DNA of 64,000 nucleotides from Aliterella atlantica CENA595. Lineage in GTDB: Bacteria; Cyanobacteriota; Cyanobacteriia; Cyanobacteriales; Chroococcidiopsidaceae. Numbering within the stretch: position 1 is the stretch's first letter; each line of letters opens with the position of its first letter. A program made the position numbers and the translations under genes. Shown here in pieces: positions 35,988 through 45,343 of this stretch. The notes under the pieces were generated by a model. The model was not told the DNA's origin, searched no databases, and worked only from the letters and a program-made list of their open reading frames with translations. The stretch covers positions 26,833 to 90,832 of the forward strand of contig NZ_JYON01000006.1 of assembly GCF_000952155.1 (NCBI RefSeq), read 5' to 3'.

Positions 35988-37064
35988 ATGGAAGTTAGAA
36001 AAAATTCAGCTAAAAGGTTGAGAAGATTGGCAAAATTAAATCGGCGCTCGCTTTTAGGATTGTCTTTACTTGTTGTTGTGCCTATAGTATGGCTCCAATT
36101 TAAGCCCCATCCTCAACAGACACAGAAAGATAACTTTGTTGCTAATTCAGTGTCTTTGCAGTTACCACAGTCCTCACCTTTAGTTGCTTTTGACAAGCCT
36201 CAGCCAATAACTCCAGTTCAACCCCAGCAGAAGCAAGCCAAGGAACTTGCAACCAAGAGCGTTAATCACAAACGCCCAACAAACAAAGCTGCTACCAAAC
36301 ACAGACCAAAACGCAAGCAAAAACCTCACAAATATACTGCTCCAGCTATCGAACTTAGAGTAGCGATCGCTAAAGATACCAGTCAACTGGCGATCGCTTC
36401 TTCAACAACAGCAAAGGTAATAGATGCTAATAAGCGAGTAATTATGCAACTATTACCTGGGCAAGCGTTTCAAGCACAAACAGCTAATTCAACTATTTTC
36501 TTCCAAGATTGGCAAGTACCTTCATTTATGTGGATCGAGCCGACAAGAGGAGGAGCGGTATATGTAGGCGATCGCTGGTATAGAGGTAAAGTTTTATTGT
36601 TGTCGCAAGGAGATACATTACTAGCTGTTAATTACGTAGATTTGGAGCAATATTTAACAAGTGTAGTCGGCAGCGAAATGAGTGCCGCAGCACCTATTGA
36701 AGCACTTAAAGCTCAAGCGATCGCTGCTCGCTCTTACGCTTTAGTGCATAAGTTTCGCCCTGCAACTGGGTGGTATGACTTGGGCAACGACGAGCGGCAT
36801 CAAGCATATAAAGGTGTTGCCACTGAGTACAACACAACGCACCAGGCAGTTAACCAGACATCAGGACAGATTCTTAGTTACCAAGGTGGTGTAGTCGAAT
36901 CTCTTTATGGAGCGACGCAAGAGATTGTAACTAACGCTCATAATGGTTGGGGAATGAGCCAAACAGGAGCATACACTTATGCCAGTTCTGGTTATAACTA
37001 TCAGCAAATTTTAGCGATTTATTATCCCAAAACAGAGATATCCAGGCTAGAGGCAAAACGCTAA
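35988..37064 (+). CDS. SpoIID/LytB-domain protein
   Basis: A 358-residue protein: a short basic N-terminus, one hydrophobic anchor (about residues 22-36, LLGLSLLVVVPIVWL), a Pro/Gln/Lys linker to about 120, and a SpoIID/LytB domain at about 205-350 with VGSEMSAAAPIEALKAQAIAARSYAL, the key Glu included, and GWGMSQTGAYTYASSGYNYQQILAIYYP. SpoIID proteins are lytic enzymes that cleave denuded peptidoglycan glycan strands. In cyanobacteria they probably act in wall remodelling. It stands alone. Confidence 0.88.
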   Translation: MEVRKNSAKRLRRLAKLNRRSLLGLSLLVVVPIVWLQFKPHPQQTQKDNFVANSVSLQLPQSSPLVAFDKPQPITPVQPQQKQAKELATKSVNHKRPTNKAATKHRPKRKQKPHKYTAPAIELRVAIAKDTSQLAIASSTTAKVIDANKRVIMQLLPGQAFQAQTANSTIFFQDWQVPSFMWIEPTRGGAVYVGDRWYRGKVLLLSQGDTLLAVNYVDLEQYLTSVVGSEMSAAAPIEALKAQAIAARSYALVHKFRPATGWYDLGNDERHQAYKGVATEYNTTHQAVNQTSGQILSYQGGVVESLYGATQEIVTNAHNGWGMSQTGAYTYASSGYNYQQILAIYYPKTEISRLEAKR

Positions 37065-37116
37065 CAATGATTTTCTTTCACACTCTTTTTCACTTTGAAA
37101 CTTGAACAAATTAATT

Positions 37117-37255
37117 ATTAATCTTGTCCGTAATGCGCGAATTACGAATTACGAATTACGAATTATTTAAGGGGGATTTGAAACCTGAATAAATGAATGA
37201 TTAATCTTGTCCGTAATGTGCAAATTACGAATTACGAATTACGAATTATTTAAGG
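37117..37255. repeat. Duplicated 56-base unit with GAATTAC heptads
   Basis: Two copies (37117-37172 and 37200-37255) differ at two positions. Each holds ATTAATCTTGTCCGTAATG followed by three GAATTAC heptads and GAATTATTTAAGG. This is the short-tandem-repeat (STRR) style known from cyanobacteria. The second copy extends into the 3' end of the minus-strand CheA gene, supplying its last few codons and stop. Confidence 0.85.
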
Positions 37256-39704
37256 CGGTTTGGGCAATTAATGTTTCAACATCGATCGCTGGCACTAATT
37301 CATTAGTTTCTAACTGAGCGTATCCAGCGATATAAACTGGCGATCGCACTGAGTTTCTAGGCGGCTGAAGCACAATTTCTGGTTTAGTTATCAAATGCTT
37401 GATTGCTGCTTCTATAGCAATAAGTTGTTGCTCGTATCTAATAATCAGAACGCTTGCCAAGCCAGAATTAGCTTTATGTTCAACTGCTAATGAGCGATCG
37501 CTATTTAATAACTCTATTAACGGATAAAGTTGGAGCATTTGGTTGCGCCAATGAAAAAACCACTGATTTTGAGATTGAATTCTTTGCTGCGGTTTATATG
37601 GCAAATTTTCTTCAATTTTGCTGTAAGGTAAGAAAAAAATCAAAGATGCTGATGCCCAAATCAAAAGCTGTGCCGTTTTTAGCGATCGCTCTGATAAAGG
37701 GCAAGAAAGGGAGAGCGCCGAACTTGCATCTACTTCTAACGTCGGAAAAATCAACTCACTGCGATCTGCGAGCGGAATATCAAGCGGTGGATTTGCAAAA
37801 ATATCATCTAAGGAAGCAGGTATAGAAGATTCCCCAACATTATCAACCATTAGCAGTTCTCGCTGTTCGACGCGAGAAAACGTTGGTAGAGGCGCTATCA
37901 CTGGAAGGAGGGGAATCTGCATCGTGAAGGTAGTTCCTTTTTGAGGAATAGATTGCACTTGGATCGAACCTTGCATTGCTTGCAACGCAGAGCGCACAAT
38001 CTCTAATCCAAACCCTCGCCCAGATAGTTCGCTCACTGGAGCCGAGGTGGAAAATCCTGGCTCAAACAGCAATTGCTGAATTTCCAAGTCCGATTGCTCT
38101 GTTGCTTCTGCCTGTGAAAGTATCCCCCATTGGACAGCCCGTTCTCGAATGCGATCGCAGTCTAACCCCGCACCATCGTCTGCAACCTCAATAAACAGTT
38201 CTCGTTCTTGCTCGCGAGCGAGAATTTGAATCTGCCCGATGTCAGGCTTCCCTTGCTGCTGCCTTTGCGCGCGCGGCTCAATTCCATGAGCAAAAGCATT
38301 ACGCACTAGATGCAGCAGAGGTTCGTAAAGTTTTTCGGCGATCGCTTTATCTACAATAATTTGCGTCCCGCTCAACTTTAACTCTGCTGGCTTGCTATAA
38401 ACTGTTACTAATCTTTGCAAGACAAGAACAAAGCGATTAAAGACATCTCCTAGCGGTGCCATCTGTGCTTCTGTCAAATTATCTTGAATTAGTGTCACGA
38501 TTTGCTGTTGATCTGCTAAGGCTTGGCTCCATTGTTGATGTACTAATTCGACCTGCACGAGCGATTCTTCTAGCTGGGCGCTTTCCTCCATTGCTGACTG
38601 CATCAATCCGTTCAAATTGGGCGTGGTGGCAATATCTTGCTCGATTCTAGGACGAGCGCGAATTTGATTGAGGGTTTCGCGAATTTGGTTGAGGGTTTGT
38701 TGATGTTGCTCGAAGCTCGTTCTAAATTTTTGTACGGTCTTCTCAAGCCTTTTTTTCGCCGAATCCTGTTGGTTTTGGTTGACAATTAAACCACCTGTGG
38801 AATATTTCAAGCGATTGAGTCGTTCTAAATCGACTCTGATTGTTTGCGGAGCTAAGACAGGCGGCAGTGGCGATAATTTGGATTGGACAAATGTCGATCG
38901 CTCTGGAGGCAATTGATTGGGAGCGATCGCAAATTGCTGTAGGGTAACGGACGGTTTGCCGCCCCAAGTGCGATCGCCTGCTAAAACGAGCGCTTTTCCC
39001 TGTTGAAAATCAGCTAAGGCGATCCGAGCGATCGTAGCTGCTCGATCGGGATGCGCTGTTAAAGCGGCAATTGTAGTTTGCGCGATCGCGGCAAATCCAG
39101 GCAGGTTCAATCCTTCTGCTAAACTTAAAAACACCTTGGCTTTTTTGCGTAGAGTCGCCGCTAAGTGCGCCGAATTCGGTTGCCTCAGCGCTTCTTCAAG
39201 AGCGCTTAAATCTTCAGCGATCGCACCTGCAAAAATCGAGCGAGTAATATCTGTTTTCAACTCTGCTTGTGTGGGCAGATAAGTTTCTCGCCCTAAAACA
39301 TCTCCTAGCTTTTGCCCAATTCGAGCAAAGATTTCATCTGCGCGATCGCATATCGGGTCAGGGTCAATCACGATCTGAGCGCTCTGAGCATTCAACAGTA
39401 GCCTTAGAGACTCAAAAGCCTGAAACAACAACGATTCAAGCTCAGAATCAATTTCACAAGTAGGGTCGTAGAGCGCGTTAAAGACATCTTCTAGCGCATG
39501 AGCAATTTTTTCAATCTCAGTAAATCCCAAGCTGGCAACTACTGATTTGAGCGTATGAGCCGCCCGCATCAAACTGTAGATTTTGTCGCAACTGCGATCC
39601 TCTTGCAATGTCAGGAGGTCTTGCTCCAAGGTTTGCATAAGTTCGGGGGCTTCTGTCAAAAAGCAAGCATAAGCTTGAGCGTAAGCTGAAGAGTCATAAA
39701 TCAT
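37239..39704 (-). CDS. CheA-like histidine kinase without receiver domain
   Basis: An 821-residue kinase. Hpt domain with His50 (LMRAAHTLKSVV), linker, dimerisation helices, HATPase domain (HLVRNAFAHGIE, VADDGAGLD, LSGRGFGLEIV at about 470-610), and a C-terminal CheW-like regulatory part that is poorly conserved (WASASLIFFLPYSKIEENL onward). Unlike the CheA at 26.9 kb it has no receiver, and no CheY or CheW gene lies nearby. It is the third gene of a PstS-like/MCP/CheA run on the minus strand, 48 bases after the MCP gene. Its stop codon lies in a repeat copy. Confidence 0.9.
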   Translation of the reverse strand: MIYDSSAYAQAYACFLTEAPELMQTLEQDLLTLQEDRSCDKIYSLMRAAHTLKSVVASLGFTEIEKIAHALEDVFNALYDPTCEIDSELESLLFQAFESLRLLLNAQSAQIVIDPDPICDRADEIFARIGQKLGDVLGRETYLPTQAELKTDITRSIFAGAIAEDLSALEEALRQPNSAHLAATLRKKAKVFLSLAEGLNLPGFAAIAQTTIAALTAHPDRAATIARIALADFQQGKALVLAGDRTWGGKPSVTLQQFAIAPNQLPPERSTFVQSKLSPLPPVLAPQTIRVDLERLNRLKYSTGGLIVNQNQQDSAKKRLEKTVQKFRTSFEQHQQTLNQIRETLNQIRARPRIEQDIATTPNLNGLMQSAMEESAQLEESLVQVELVHQQWSQALADQQQIVTLIQDNLTEAQMAPLGDVFNRFVLVLQRLVTVYSKPAELKLSGTQIIVDKAIAEKLYEPLLHLVRNAFAHGIEPRAQRQQQGKPDIGQIQILAREQERELFIEVADDGAGLDCDRIRERAVQWGILSQAEATEQSDLEIQQLLFEPGFSTSAPVSELSGRGFGLEIVRSALQAMQGSIQVQSIPQKGTTFTMQIPLLPVIAPLPTFSRVEQRELLMVDNVGESSIPASLDDIFANPPLDIPLADRSELIFPTLEVDASSALSLSCPLSERSLKTAQLLIWASASLIFFLPYSKIEENLPYKPQQRIQSQNQWFFHWRNQMLQLYPLIELLNSDRSLAVEHKANSGLASVLIIRYEQQLIAIEAAIKHLITKPEIVLQPPRNSVRSPVYIAGYAQLETNELVPAIDVETLIAQTALNNS

Positions 39705-39752
39705 GGCTAATTTCCCATACAGCTAAGAATCGAGCAAACGGCTTTCAACTTT

Positions 39753-42512
39753 TCATCCGTTTACCTCGTCGATTGCAGCAGGTGCTAAGGTCGATGCTTC
39801 TGCTTGACTTACTATAAAGGAATTTACGACGGCGATCGATTGCTCTGAAGTGTATTTAGCAAATTCGGCAATTTCTTGAGCAATATGATTAGCAGCAGTT
39901 GAGGACTGAACTTGAATAGCAGCCGTCTGGGCAACTTTACTTACTAACTGACCGATTTTATCGCTACTGTCGGCGATCGCACTAAATTTGTTCAGCGCTT
40001 CTTTTGCCATTTTGGTTCCAGCTTTTCCTTGTTCTGCGCCGTTTTCCATCTCACTAATGACATTTTCTGATTCAGCCGAAATTTCCGCAACTAAGTGTTC
40101 GGTTGCCTCTATAGTGGTTGCTAATTGGACGTTGAGCGAACGTACTGTCTCCGCCGCTGACAGCACAGATACTTGATGTCCGTCGCCCGATCTGCCTAGA
40201 GCGATCGCTGATTGAAAAACTTCTTGGTTCATTTGGGTCGCCAAGTCGTTGATTAAGTTCAGCGAGTCGGAAATACGATAAGAAGATACGCTCAACTGTT
40301 TTAGCTTCTCAACCGCGTCAGTTAAAGTCTGCTGTACGGTAGTAATACTCTCTACTGTTAGCCCTACAAGTTCTTGTCCTGTTTGGATAGTTTGCTCGGC
40401 TTGTTGAACTTGCAATTCAGTTTGGTGGACAGTCGAGAGAATGTCTTGCGCTTGTTCTGATACGGTCTGGATTTGCCCAAGTGCAGCCGCAGTTGTTTGG
40501 GCTTGGCGATGAGTATCGTTGGAGAGGTTTCGTAGTAGTGCTGAAGATTGTTGCTGAAGTTCCGCTTCTTGAGATAGTTCGTTGATCCGTCCGACTAACT
40601 TAGAATTATCGAGCGCGTAGCCAATTTGTACGGCAATTTGCTTGAACCACCCGATTTCTAGCGGCTTCCAATGTCGAGGATTAGCACATTGGTGGGCAAC
40701 TAATAGTCCTAGTAGTTTTCCTTCGTGCAGTACAGGTGCGACTAAGTTGGCTTTGACTCCTAAAACTTCTAACTGGTCTATATAGCACTGCGTCATGCCA
40801 CTTGTATAAATGTTGTCGAGCGCTCGTACTCGACCGTTCTCATACTTTTGCACGTACCTCGCTTCAAAACACGGGTCTTCAATTTTTCGCCCTAGTGCTT
40901 TGACCCAACCTTCGCCCACAGATTCGGCAATTACAATGCCCATCGATTCGCGATCAACACTATAAATTAGCACGCGATCGCCAGCTAAGACTCGCCGAAT
41001 TTCTTCTACGGCTGTTTTAAAAATATCCTCGCGGCTGAGGGAGGCATGAATTTGCGCTGTGGCATCAGCGAGGTATTCTTTCCATTCAATTTCTCGTTCT
41101 GCTTGCTTTTGCAGATTTTCTTTGTCGGCTAATAAAGCAGCATTGCGCAACGCAAAGCCTGCTTGATTGGCTAGCTGCGAAAACCATTGAGTCTCAAAGT
41201 CCTGCCATTGTCTTGTGTTAGAGCATTGATGGGCGATTAACAGTCCGTACAATGTTTCACCCACCACAATCGGAGTTACCAAAACGGCTCTAATTGCATA
41301 AGGTTCTAGCAATCCTATGTAACAAGGACTTAGTTCGGTATAAATATCGTCAGTTGCTTTAATTCGACCTTGGCGATATGCCTCAATGTATTTTGCCCCC
41401 AGACACGGATCGTTAAAGACTGCTTTGAGGGTTTTAGGAAAACCTGTGGCGATCGCTTCGGCAACTACTGTTCCTGTCTTGTCTTCGTTTATCTCCAGAA
41501 TGATGACGCGCTCTGCCGCAATCATACTCCGACCTGCTCTCACGGTTTGGGTGAGAATTTCTTGCTGGTTTGTCGTGTCGCGAATTTGACTGATGGTTTG
41601 CTGAAATATCCGAGCTATACTAGCTTCAGCCGCAATGTACTGTTGAAACTTAACTCCATCTAGAGAAATCCCCACCTGCCCGGCAAGCTGGGAAAATGAT
41701 TCTATTTCCGATGTTTTCCAGTTTCGAGTTCCAGAACATTGGTGAGCGATTAATAGCCCATACAAGCGATCGCCGTTCAAGATGGGCGCAACTAAATTTG
41801 CTTTAACGGCAAATTTTTCTAGCTCTTCAATGTAGCAGGGACTATATTCCGCGTAGATATCGCTAGTTGCTTTTACCCTTCCTTGCCGATACACTTCAGT
41901 GTATTTAGCTGCAAAGCACGGGTCGTTAATTCTTGCCCTGAGCGTTTTGGGCCACATAGGATCTACCGATTCAGCCACAACTGTGCCTACACCTTCTCGT
42001 TCGAGCATATAGATTGCAATGCGATCGCAGTCGATGACTTTACGGGTTTGGGCAACTGCAACTTTCAAAATATCTTCCGCCGTTGCTGCTTCGCGAATGC
42101 GGTGGATTGCTGTTGTTAGTTGCTGTGCTTCCTCAGCCTCAGCTTGATTGGCTACAGTTGATTGTACGGCTGTTGCTGTTTTGACGGTAGAGCCAAGCGT
42201 TCGGTTTGCCCAAGCGGCGGCGATCGCTCCTGATAGTAGGGCAGTCGCACCCGTACCTAGTAGCAAGTTCGCCAACTGCTCTTTTTGCTGCTCCATTGTG
42301 GCAGTCAAGCGCGTTGATCCTTCTCTTTGGGCTTGAATGCTCTGCTCGTCAATTGCTTGCGTGCCAAAGCGGTAAATTGCCGTGCCAACTATCAAAACTG
42401 GTAGCATTCCCAGCGCGATCGCAAAGGCGATCGTTTTTGTTTTTAATCCTTGGAAGCTCAAAGCTCTGTCAACTTGCTCTTGAAGTTGAGTGGTTGACTC
42501 AAATTCAGTCAT
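39753..42512 (-). CDS. Membrane methyl-accepting protein with three GAF domains and degenerate signalling tip
   Basis: A 919-residue receptor. Two hydrophobic segments (about residues 28-46 and 83-100) flank a short extracytoplasmic loop. Three GAF domains follow (about 130-280, 300-450, 480-630). GAF1 has DPCF (Cys199) and SPCY (Cys226); GAF2 has DPCL and SPCY; GAF3 has DPCF and TQCY: cyanobacteriochrome-like Cys positions, but Tyr replaces the His after the second Cys. The C-terminal MCP domain keeps coiled coils, but the normally invariant hairpin tip (E...[13 protein letters not shown]) reads SAIALGRSGDGHQVSVLSAAETVRSL. It lies between the PstS-like and CheA genes. Confidence 0.87.
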   Translation of the reverse strand: MTEFESTTQLQEQVDRALSFQGLKTKTIAFAIALGMLPVLIVGTAIYRFGTQAIDEQSIQAQREGSTRLTATMEQQKEQLANLLLGTGATALLSGAIAAAWANRTLGSTVKTATAVQSTVANQAEAEEAQQLTTAIHRIREAATAEDILKVAVAQTRKVIDCDRIAIYMLEREGVGTVVAESVDPMWPKTLRARINDPCFAAKYTEVYRQGRVKATSDIYAEYSPCYIEELEKFAVKANLVAPILNGDRLYGLLIAHQCSGTRNWKTSEIESFSQLAGQVGISLDGVKFQQYIAAEASIARIFQQTISQIRDTTNQQEILTQTVRAGRSMIAAERVIILEINEDKTGTVVAEAIATGFPKTLKAVFNDPCLGAKYIEAYRQGRIKATDDIYTELSPCYIGLLEPYAIRAVLVTPIVVGETLYGLLIAHQCSNTRQWQDFETQWFSQLANQAGFALRNAALLADKENLQKQAEREIEWKEYLADATAQIHASLSREDIFKTAVEEIRRVLAGDRVLIYSVDRESMGIVIAESVGEGWVKALGRKIEDPCFEARYVQKYENGRVRALDNIYTSGMTQCYIDQLEVLGVKANLVAPVLHEGKLLGLLVAHQCANPRHWKPLEIGWFKQIAVQIGYALDNSKLVGRINELSQEAELQQQSSALLRNLSNDTHRQAQTTAAALGQIQTVSEQAQDILSTVHQTELQVQQAEQTIQTGQELVGLTVESITTVQQTLTDAVEKLKQLSVSSYRISDSLNLINDLATQMNQEVFQSAIALGRSGDGHQVSVLSAAETVRSLNVQLATTIEATEHLVAEISAESENVISEMENGAEQGKAGTKMAKEALNKFSAIADSSDKIGQLVSKVAQTAAIQVQSSTAANHIAQEIAEFAKYTSEQSIAVVNSFIVSQAEASTLAPAAIDEVNG

Positions 42513-42578
42513 GATGAACCCTCAAAATGGCATAGGTGGATGGATGTATCTGCATTCTCGATTGTCAAAGCCCCGACT

Positions 42579-43607
42579 TTAGCGAATCCGCACAAAACCA
42601 GCTTGGGCGATCGCATCTTGTCCTCGCTCGGTGAGGAGAAATTCGGCATAGGCGTTTCCAGCACGGGCATCGAGCGCTTTATTCTCTTTAACGACTACGT
42701 AGAGGTAGCGGGCGATCGGATATTGACCAGAGCGAAACGCTGCTAAATTTACTTGATGGCGCTGCTCTAAGCAGTCTGCACGCGCGGGTTCTTTTTGGGG
42801 ACTAATGAAGTTCCTCGCTCCCTGACCAATTGGCACTGTTTTAATCGAGCATTGCGGTACTAAAGTCGATGCAGAAGCATAATAGATTCCTCCTGGTGTC
42901 TTAGACAAGCGGCGAATCGCTTGAGTAGTAGTTGAAAAGATTTCGATATTCTGGGCAAATGCTTTATTTCCCAGCACGTCGTTACGGAAAAACTGGGCAG
43001 TGCCATCGTTTTTGGGACTAGAGAATAAAGAAATCGCCATATCTGGACCGCCGAGTTCTTGCCAATTAGAGATTGCACCTGTATAAATTCCCTGCAGGTC
43101 AGCTATTGTTAAGCCAGGGAGTTTAAGATTGGGGTTAACTGCGATCGCAATTCCATCAATTGCTACCGGAATTTGCTTGAGTTTGAAGCCGCGTTGTTCT
43201 GCCTGACGATATTCTGCTGGAGCAATTGGTCGGTCTGATTGCACAAAACTCAATTGGTCATCAATCAACATCTGTATGGCAGTAGTGGAGTTAGCCATAC
43301 TGGTATTTGGTTGGGTAAATCGCAGTTGAAATCCCAGCCGCTCGGATTGAATTGCTGAGTCAATTTTTAACCTAATTGGCGCCCAAGTATTGCTGCCGCC
43401 ATAACTGAAAACCCCAGATGGAACGTTTTGAACTTGAGCAAAAGTTTCCACTTGGGGCGACTGCGTGCTAGATTGCACGGTGGGATTCCGTAAGATTCGC
43501 CATAGCCCGCCTCCCAGTAGTACAACTGCCCAAATAAAAGCCAATGCGATCGCAATTTGACCTAATATTACAGCTAGCGAATCACGCCTTGCTTTTTGCT
43601 GGTTCAT
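42579..43607 (-). CDS. PstS-like phosphate/solute-binding protein with N-terminal anchor
   Basis: A 342-residue periplasmic-binding protein of the PstS/SphX type, with an N-terminal hydrophobic anchor (about residues 16-33, IAIALAFIWAVVLLGGGLW) and no lipobox. The ligand region FSYGGSNTWAPI, the LSFVQSDRPI stretch and YTGAISNWQELGGPD match PstS-like proteins. No pstC/A/B genes are nearby; the neighbours, 66 bases downstream, are an MCP and a CheA. The protein may therefore sense rather than import, presenting its ligand to the membrane MCP. Ligand identity (phosphate or other) is not fixed by what I can see. Confidence 0.85.
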   Translation of the reverse strand: MNQQKARRDSLAVILGQIAIALAFIWAVVLLGGGLWRILRNPTVQSSTQSPQVETFAQVQNVPSGVFSYGGSNTWAPIRLKIDSAIQSERLGFQLRFTQPNTSMANSTTAIQMLIDDQLSFVQSDRPIAPAEYRQAEQRGFKLKQIPVAIDGIAIAVNPNLKLPGLTIADLQGIYTGAISNWQELGGPDMAISLFSSPKNDGTAQFFRNDVLGNKAFAQNIEIFSTTTQAIRRLSKTPGGIYYASASTLVPQCSIKTVPIGQGARNFISPQKEPARADCLEQRHQVNLAAFRSGQYPIARYLYVVVKENKALDARAGNAYAEFLLTERGQDAIAQAGFVRIR

Positions 43608-44336
43608 TAATTTTTCTGCCCAAAATCTAAGTGCTTGACGCAGTATTAGATTAACTAAGTTTTATTTTATACAATTATTAAGTTTTATTCGCAGTTCGAT
43701 TCAGGTTTGCTAATTATTGATTAACAAAATATAAATTTGATTGAAGTTTATACTACTTTAGGTTGTTAAGATTGACGAATTTATAGATTTCGTCCTTGTA
43801 ATATATAGATTTCAACTTTCCTTTTAATTTAAGTAAAATTGAAACTCTACTCGCCTACTACTGCAATAAGAGCAATTTGTTTTACTACTTGCTAGAGCAT
43901 TTTGCACCGAGACTTTAGCCAATTTCCCCGCAAGTCAAAAATCTGCTACATTTAAGAGTATAGAATGCTACTAATAATTGCAATGATGCCCGATCGCCTA
44001 CTTTGGTATATTTGCTAGGTGCTCTTAAAGTTAGTAGCTATGCGGACGATCGCACTTTATGCTCGCTAGATTGAGATCTTAGTTAAAATGAACATTTAGC
44101 CCTGTGCTAATTTTTGCCAAAAATGCGCTCGCCAACTTTTTAATTCCTCTCAATCCAGCAATCTTTTATAATGTAAAAAATTTTGTTTTTTTACTATATT
44201 TATCTTGCTTCTTGACAGCGATTGACTTATAATTAAATAATGGAAATTTGTGCGACAATATTATTTTAGTTTAGCCTCCCATTATGACATAATTTTATAG
44301 CAAAAAGCAAGCACAAGTCAAGCTTTAACCTTCTTT
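43608..44336. other. 729-base AT-rich intergenic region
   Basis: The longest gene-free stretch. It lies between the start of the PstS-like gene and the end of an osmoprotectant-binding gene, both minus strand. I see several promoter-like pieces (for example TTGACA near 44213 with TATAAT-like bases after it), T- and A-runs, and two isolated CGATCG-type sites, but no ORF with a good start, no tRNA and no clear structured RNA. It should contain the promoter of the pstS-MCP-cheA unit. Confidence 0.5.
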
Positions 44337-45239
44337 TTAATTTAAACTTTTTGACTGCAAAAACTCGCTAACGACCTCTTTAATATCGCGGAACTCTCCT
44401 TCAACTTGATAATTTAATCGCCGCATTTCATCAGCAGTAATCAATCCATCTAATTGCTGAAAAACTTTGACAAGTTCTGGGTGCTTTTTTAAAGTTTCTT
44501 GACGCACAATTGGCGTAGCTTCATAGGGGGGGAAATAGCGTTTATCATCTTGCAACACTACCAAACCCAAACGCTCAATTTGCCCATCAGTAGAATTGCC
44601 TGCAACAAAATCAACTTGCTTTTGAATCAGCGCTCGATAAATTAGTCCTAAATCCATAATGCGCGGCGCTTGGGCAAATCTGAGATTGTAAGTTTTAGCT
44701 AAACCAGGAAACCCATCTTCGCGTTGGCTAAATTCGTAGCCAAAACCTGCTTGCCATTGGGGAGTATATTTAGCCGCTTGAGAAAGAGTCTGCACGTTAT
44801 ATTTTTTTGCATCTTCACGCCGAATAATCATCGCAAAGGTATTTTCAAAACCCAAAGATGGCATTACCTCTAAGTTGAATTGCTGGGCATAAGCTTGTTT
44901 TAGACGTTGGTAAACTACTTTGGGGTCGCTGATAGTTTTTTGTTTGAGGATGCTAGTAAAAGCCGTCCCTATGTATTCTACATAAGTATCAATTTGCCCC
45001 GCAGTTAAAGCTTGATGGCAAACAAAAGAGCCACCTAAATGCAAGCGGCGGTTGACTTTTAACTTGGTTGTAGCTTCAATTTGTTGGGCAAGCAGTTCGC
45101 CCAAAATATCTTGTTCGGTGAAATCTTTAGAAGCAACGACAATATCGCCACTACCATTATTTGAGATACGAGGATTGCAACTAGCGATCGCCAGCAATAA
45201 GCTAAAGGCAAGTAAGCAAAGAACAAAAAATTTTTTCAT
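44337..45239 (-). CDS. Osmoprotectant ABC transporter substrate-binding lipoprotein (OpuCC/OsmF type)
   Basis: A 300-residue lipoprotein. Signal and lipobox end in AIASC (Cys about residue 21). The mature part (IVVASKDFTEQDILGELLAQQIEA, LTAGQIDTYVEYIGTAFTSIL, VDFVAGNSTDGQIERLGLVVLQDDK) is a ProX/OpuCC-type binding protein for glycine betaine, choline or related compatible solutes. The matching ATPase and permease are 0.9-3 kb away on the same strand, but a Uma2 gene on the opposite strand separates them, so it has its own promoter. Confidence 0.9.
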   Translation of the reverse strand: MKKFFVLCLLAFSLLLAIASCNPRISNNGSGDIVVASKDFTEQDILGELLAQQIEATTKLKVNRRLHLGGSFVCHQALTAGQIDTYVEYIGTAFTSILKQKTISDPKVVYQRLKQAYAQQFNLEVMPSLGFENTFAMIIRREDAKKYNVQTLSQAAKYTPQWQAGFGYEFSQREDGFPGLAKTYNLRFAQAPRIMDLGLIYRALIQKQVDFVAGNSTDGQIERLGLVVLQDDKRYFPPYEATPIVRQETLKKHPELVKVFQQLDGLITADEMRRLNYQVEGEFRDIKEVVSEFLQSKSLN

Positions 45240-45343
45240 AGGCGATCGCTTCTAGAACGCACACTGTTACACAATACACTAAGTTTCAATTAGACTAAAG
45301 GCAACACAACATACATACTGTGCTGCAATCTAGGCGATAAGAT

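Noticed and set aside
37141..37250. GAATTAC tandem repeats considered as a CRISPR array
   Set aside because: Seven-base heptads without spacers and only two larger copies; no cas genes in the window.
37490..37825. Plus-strand ORF of 111 codons within the second cheA
   Set aside because: Antisense to a clear kinase frame and without family resemblance.
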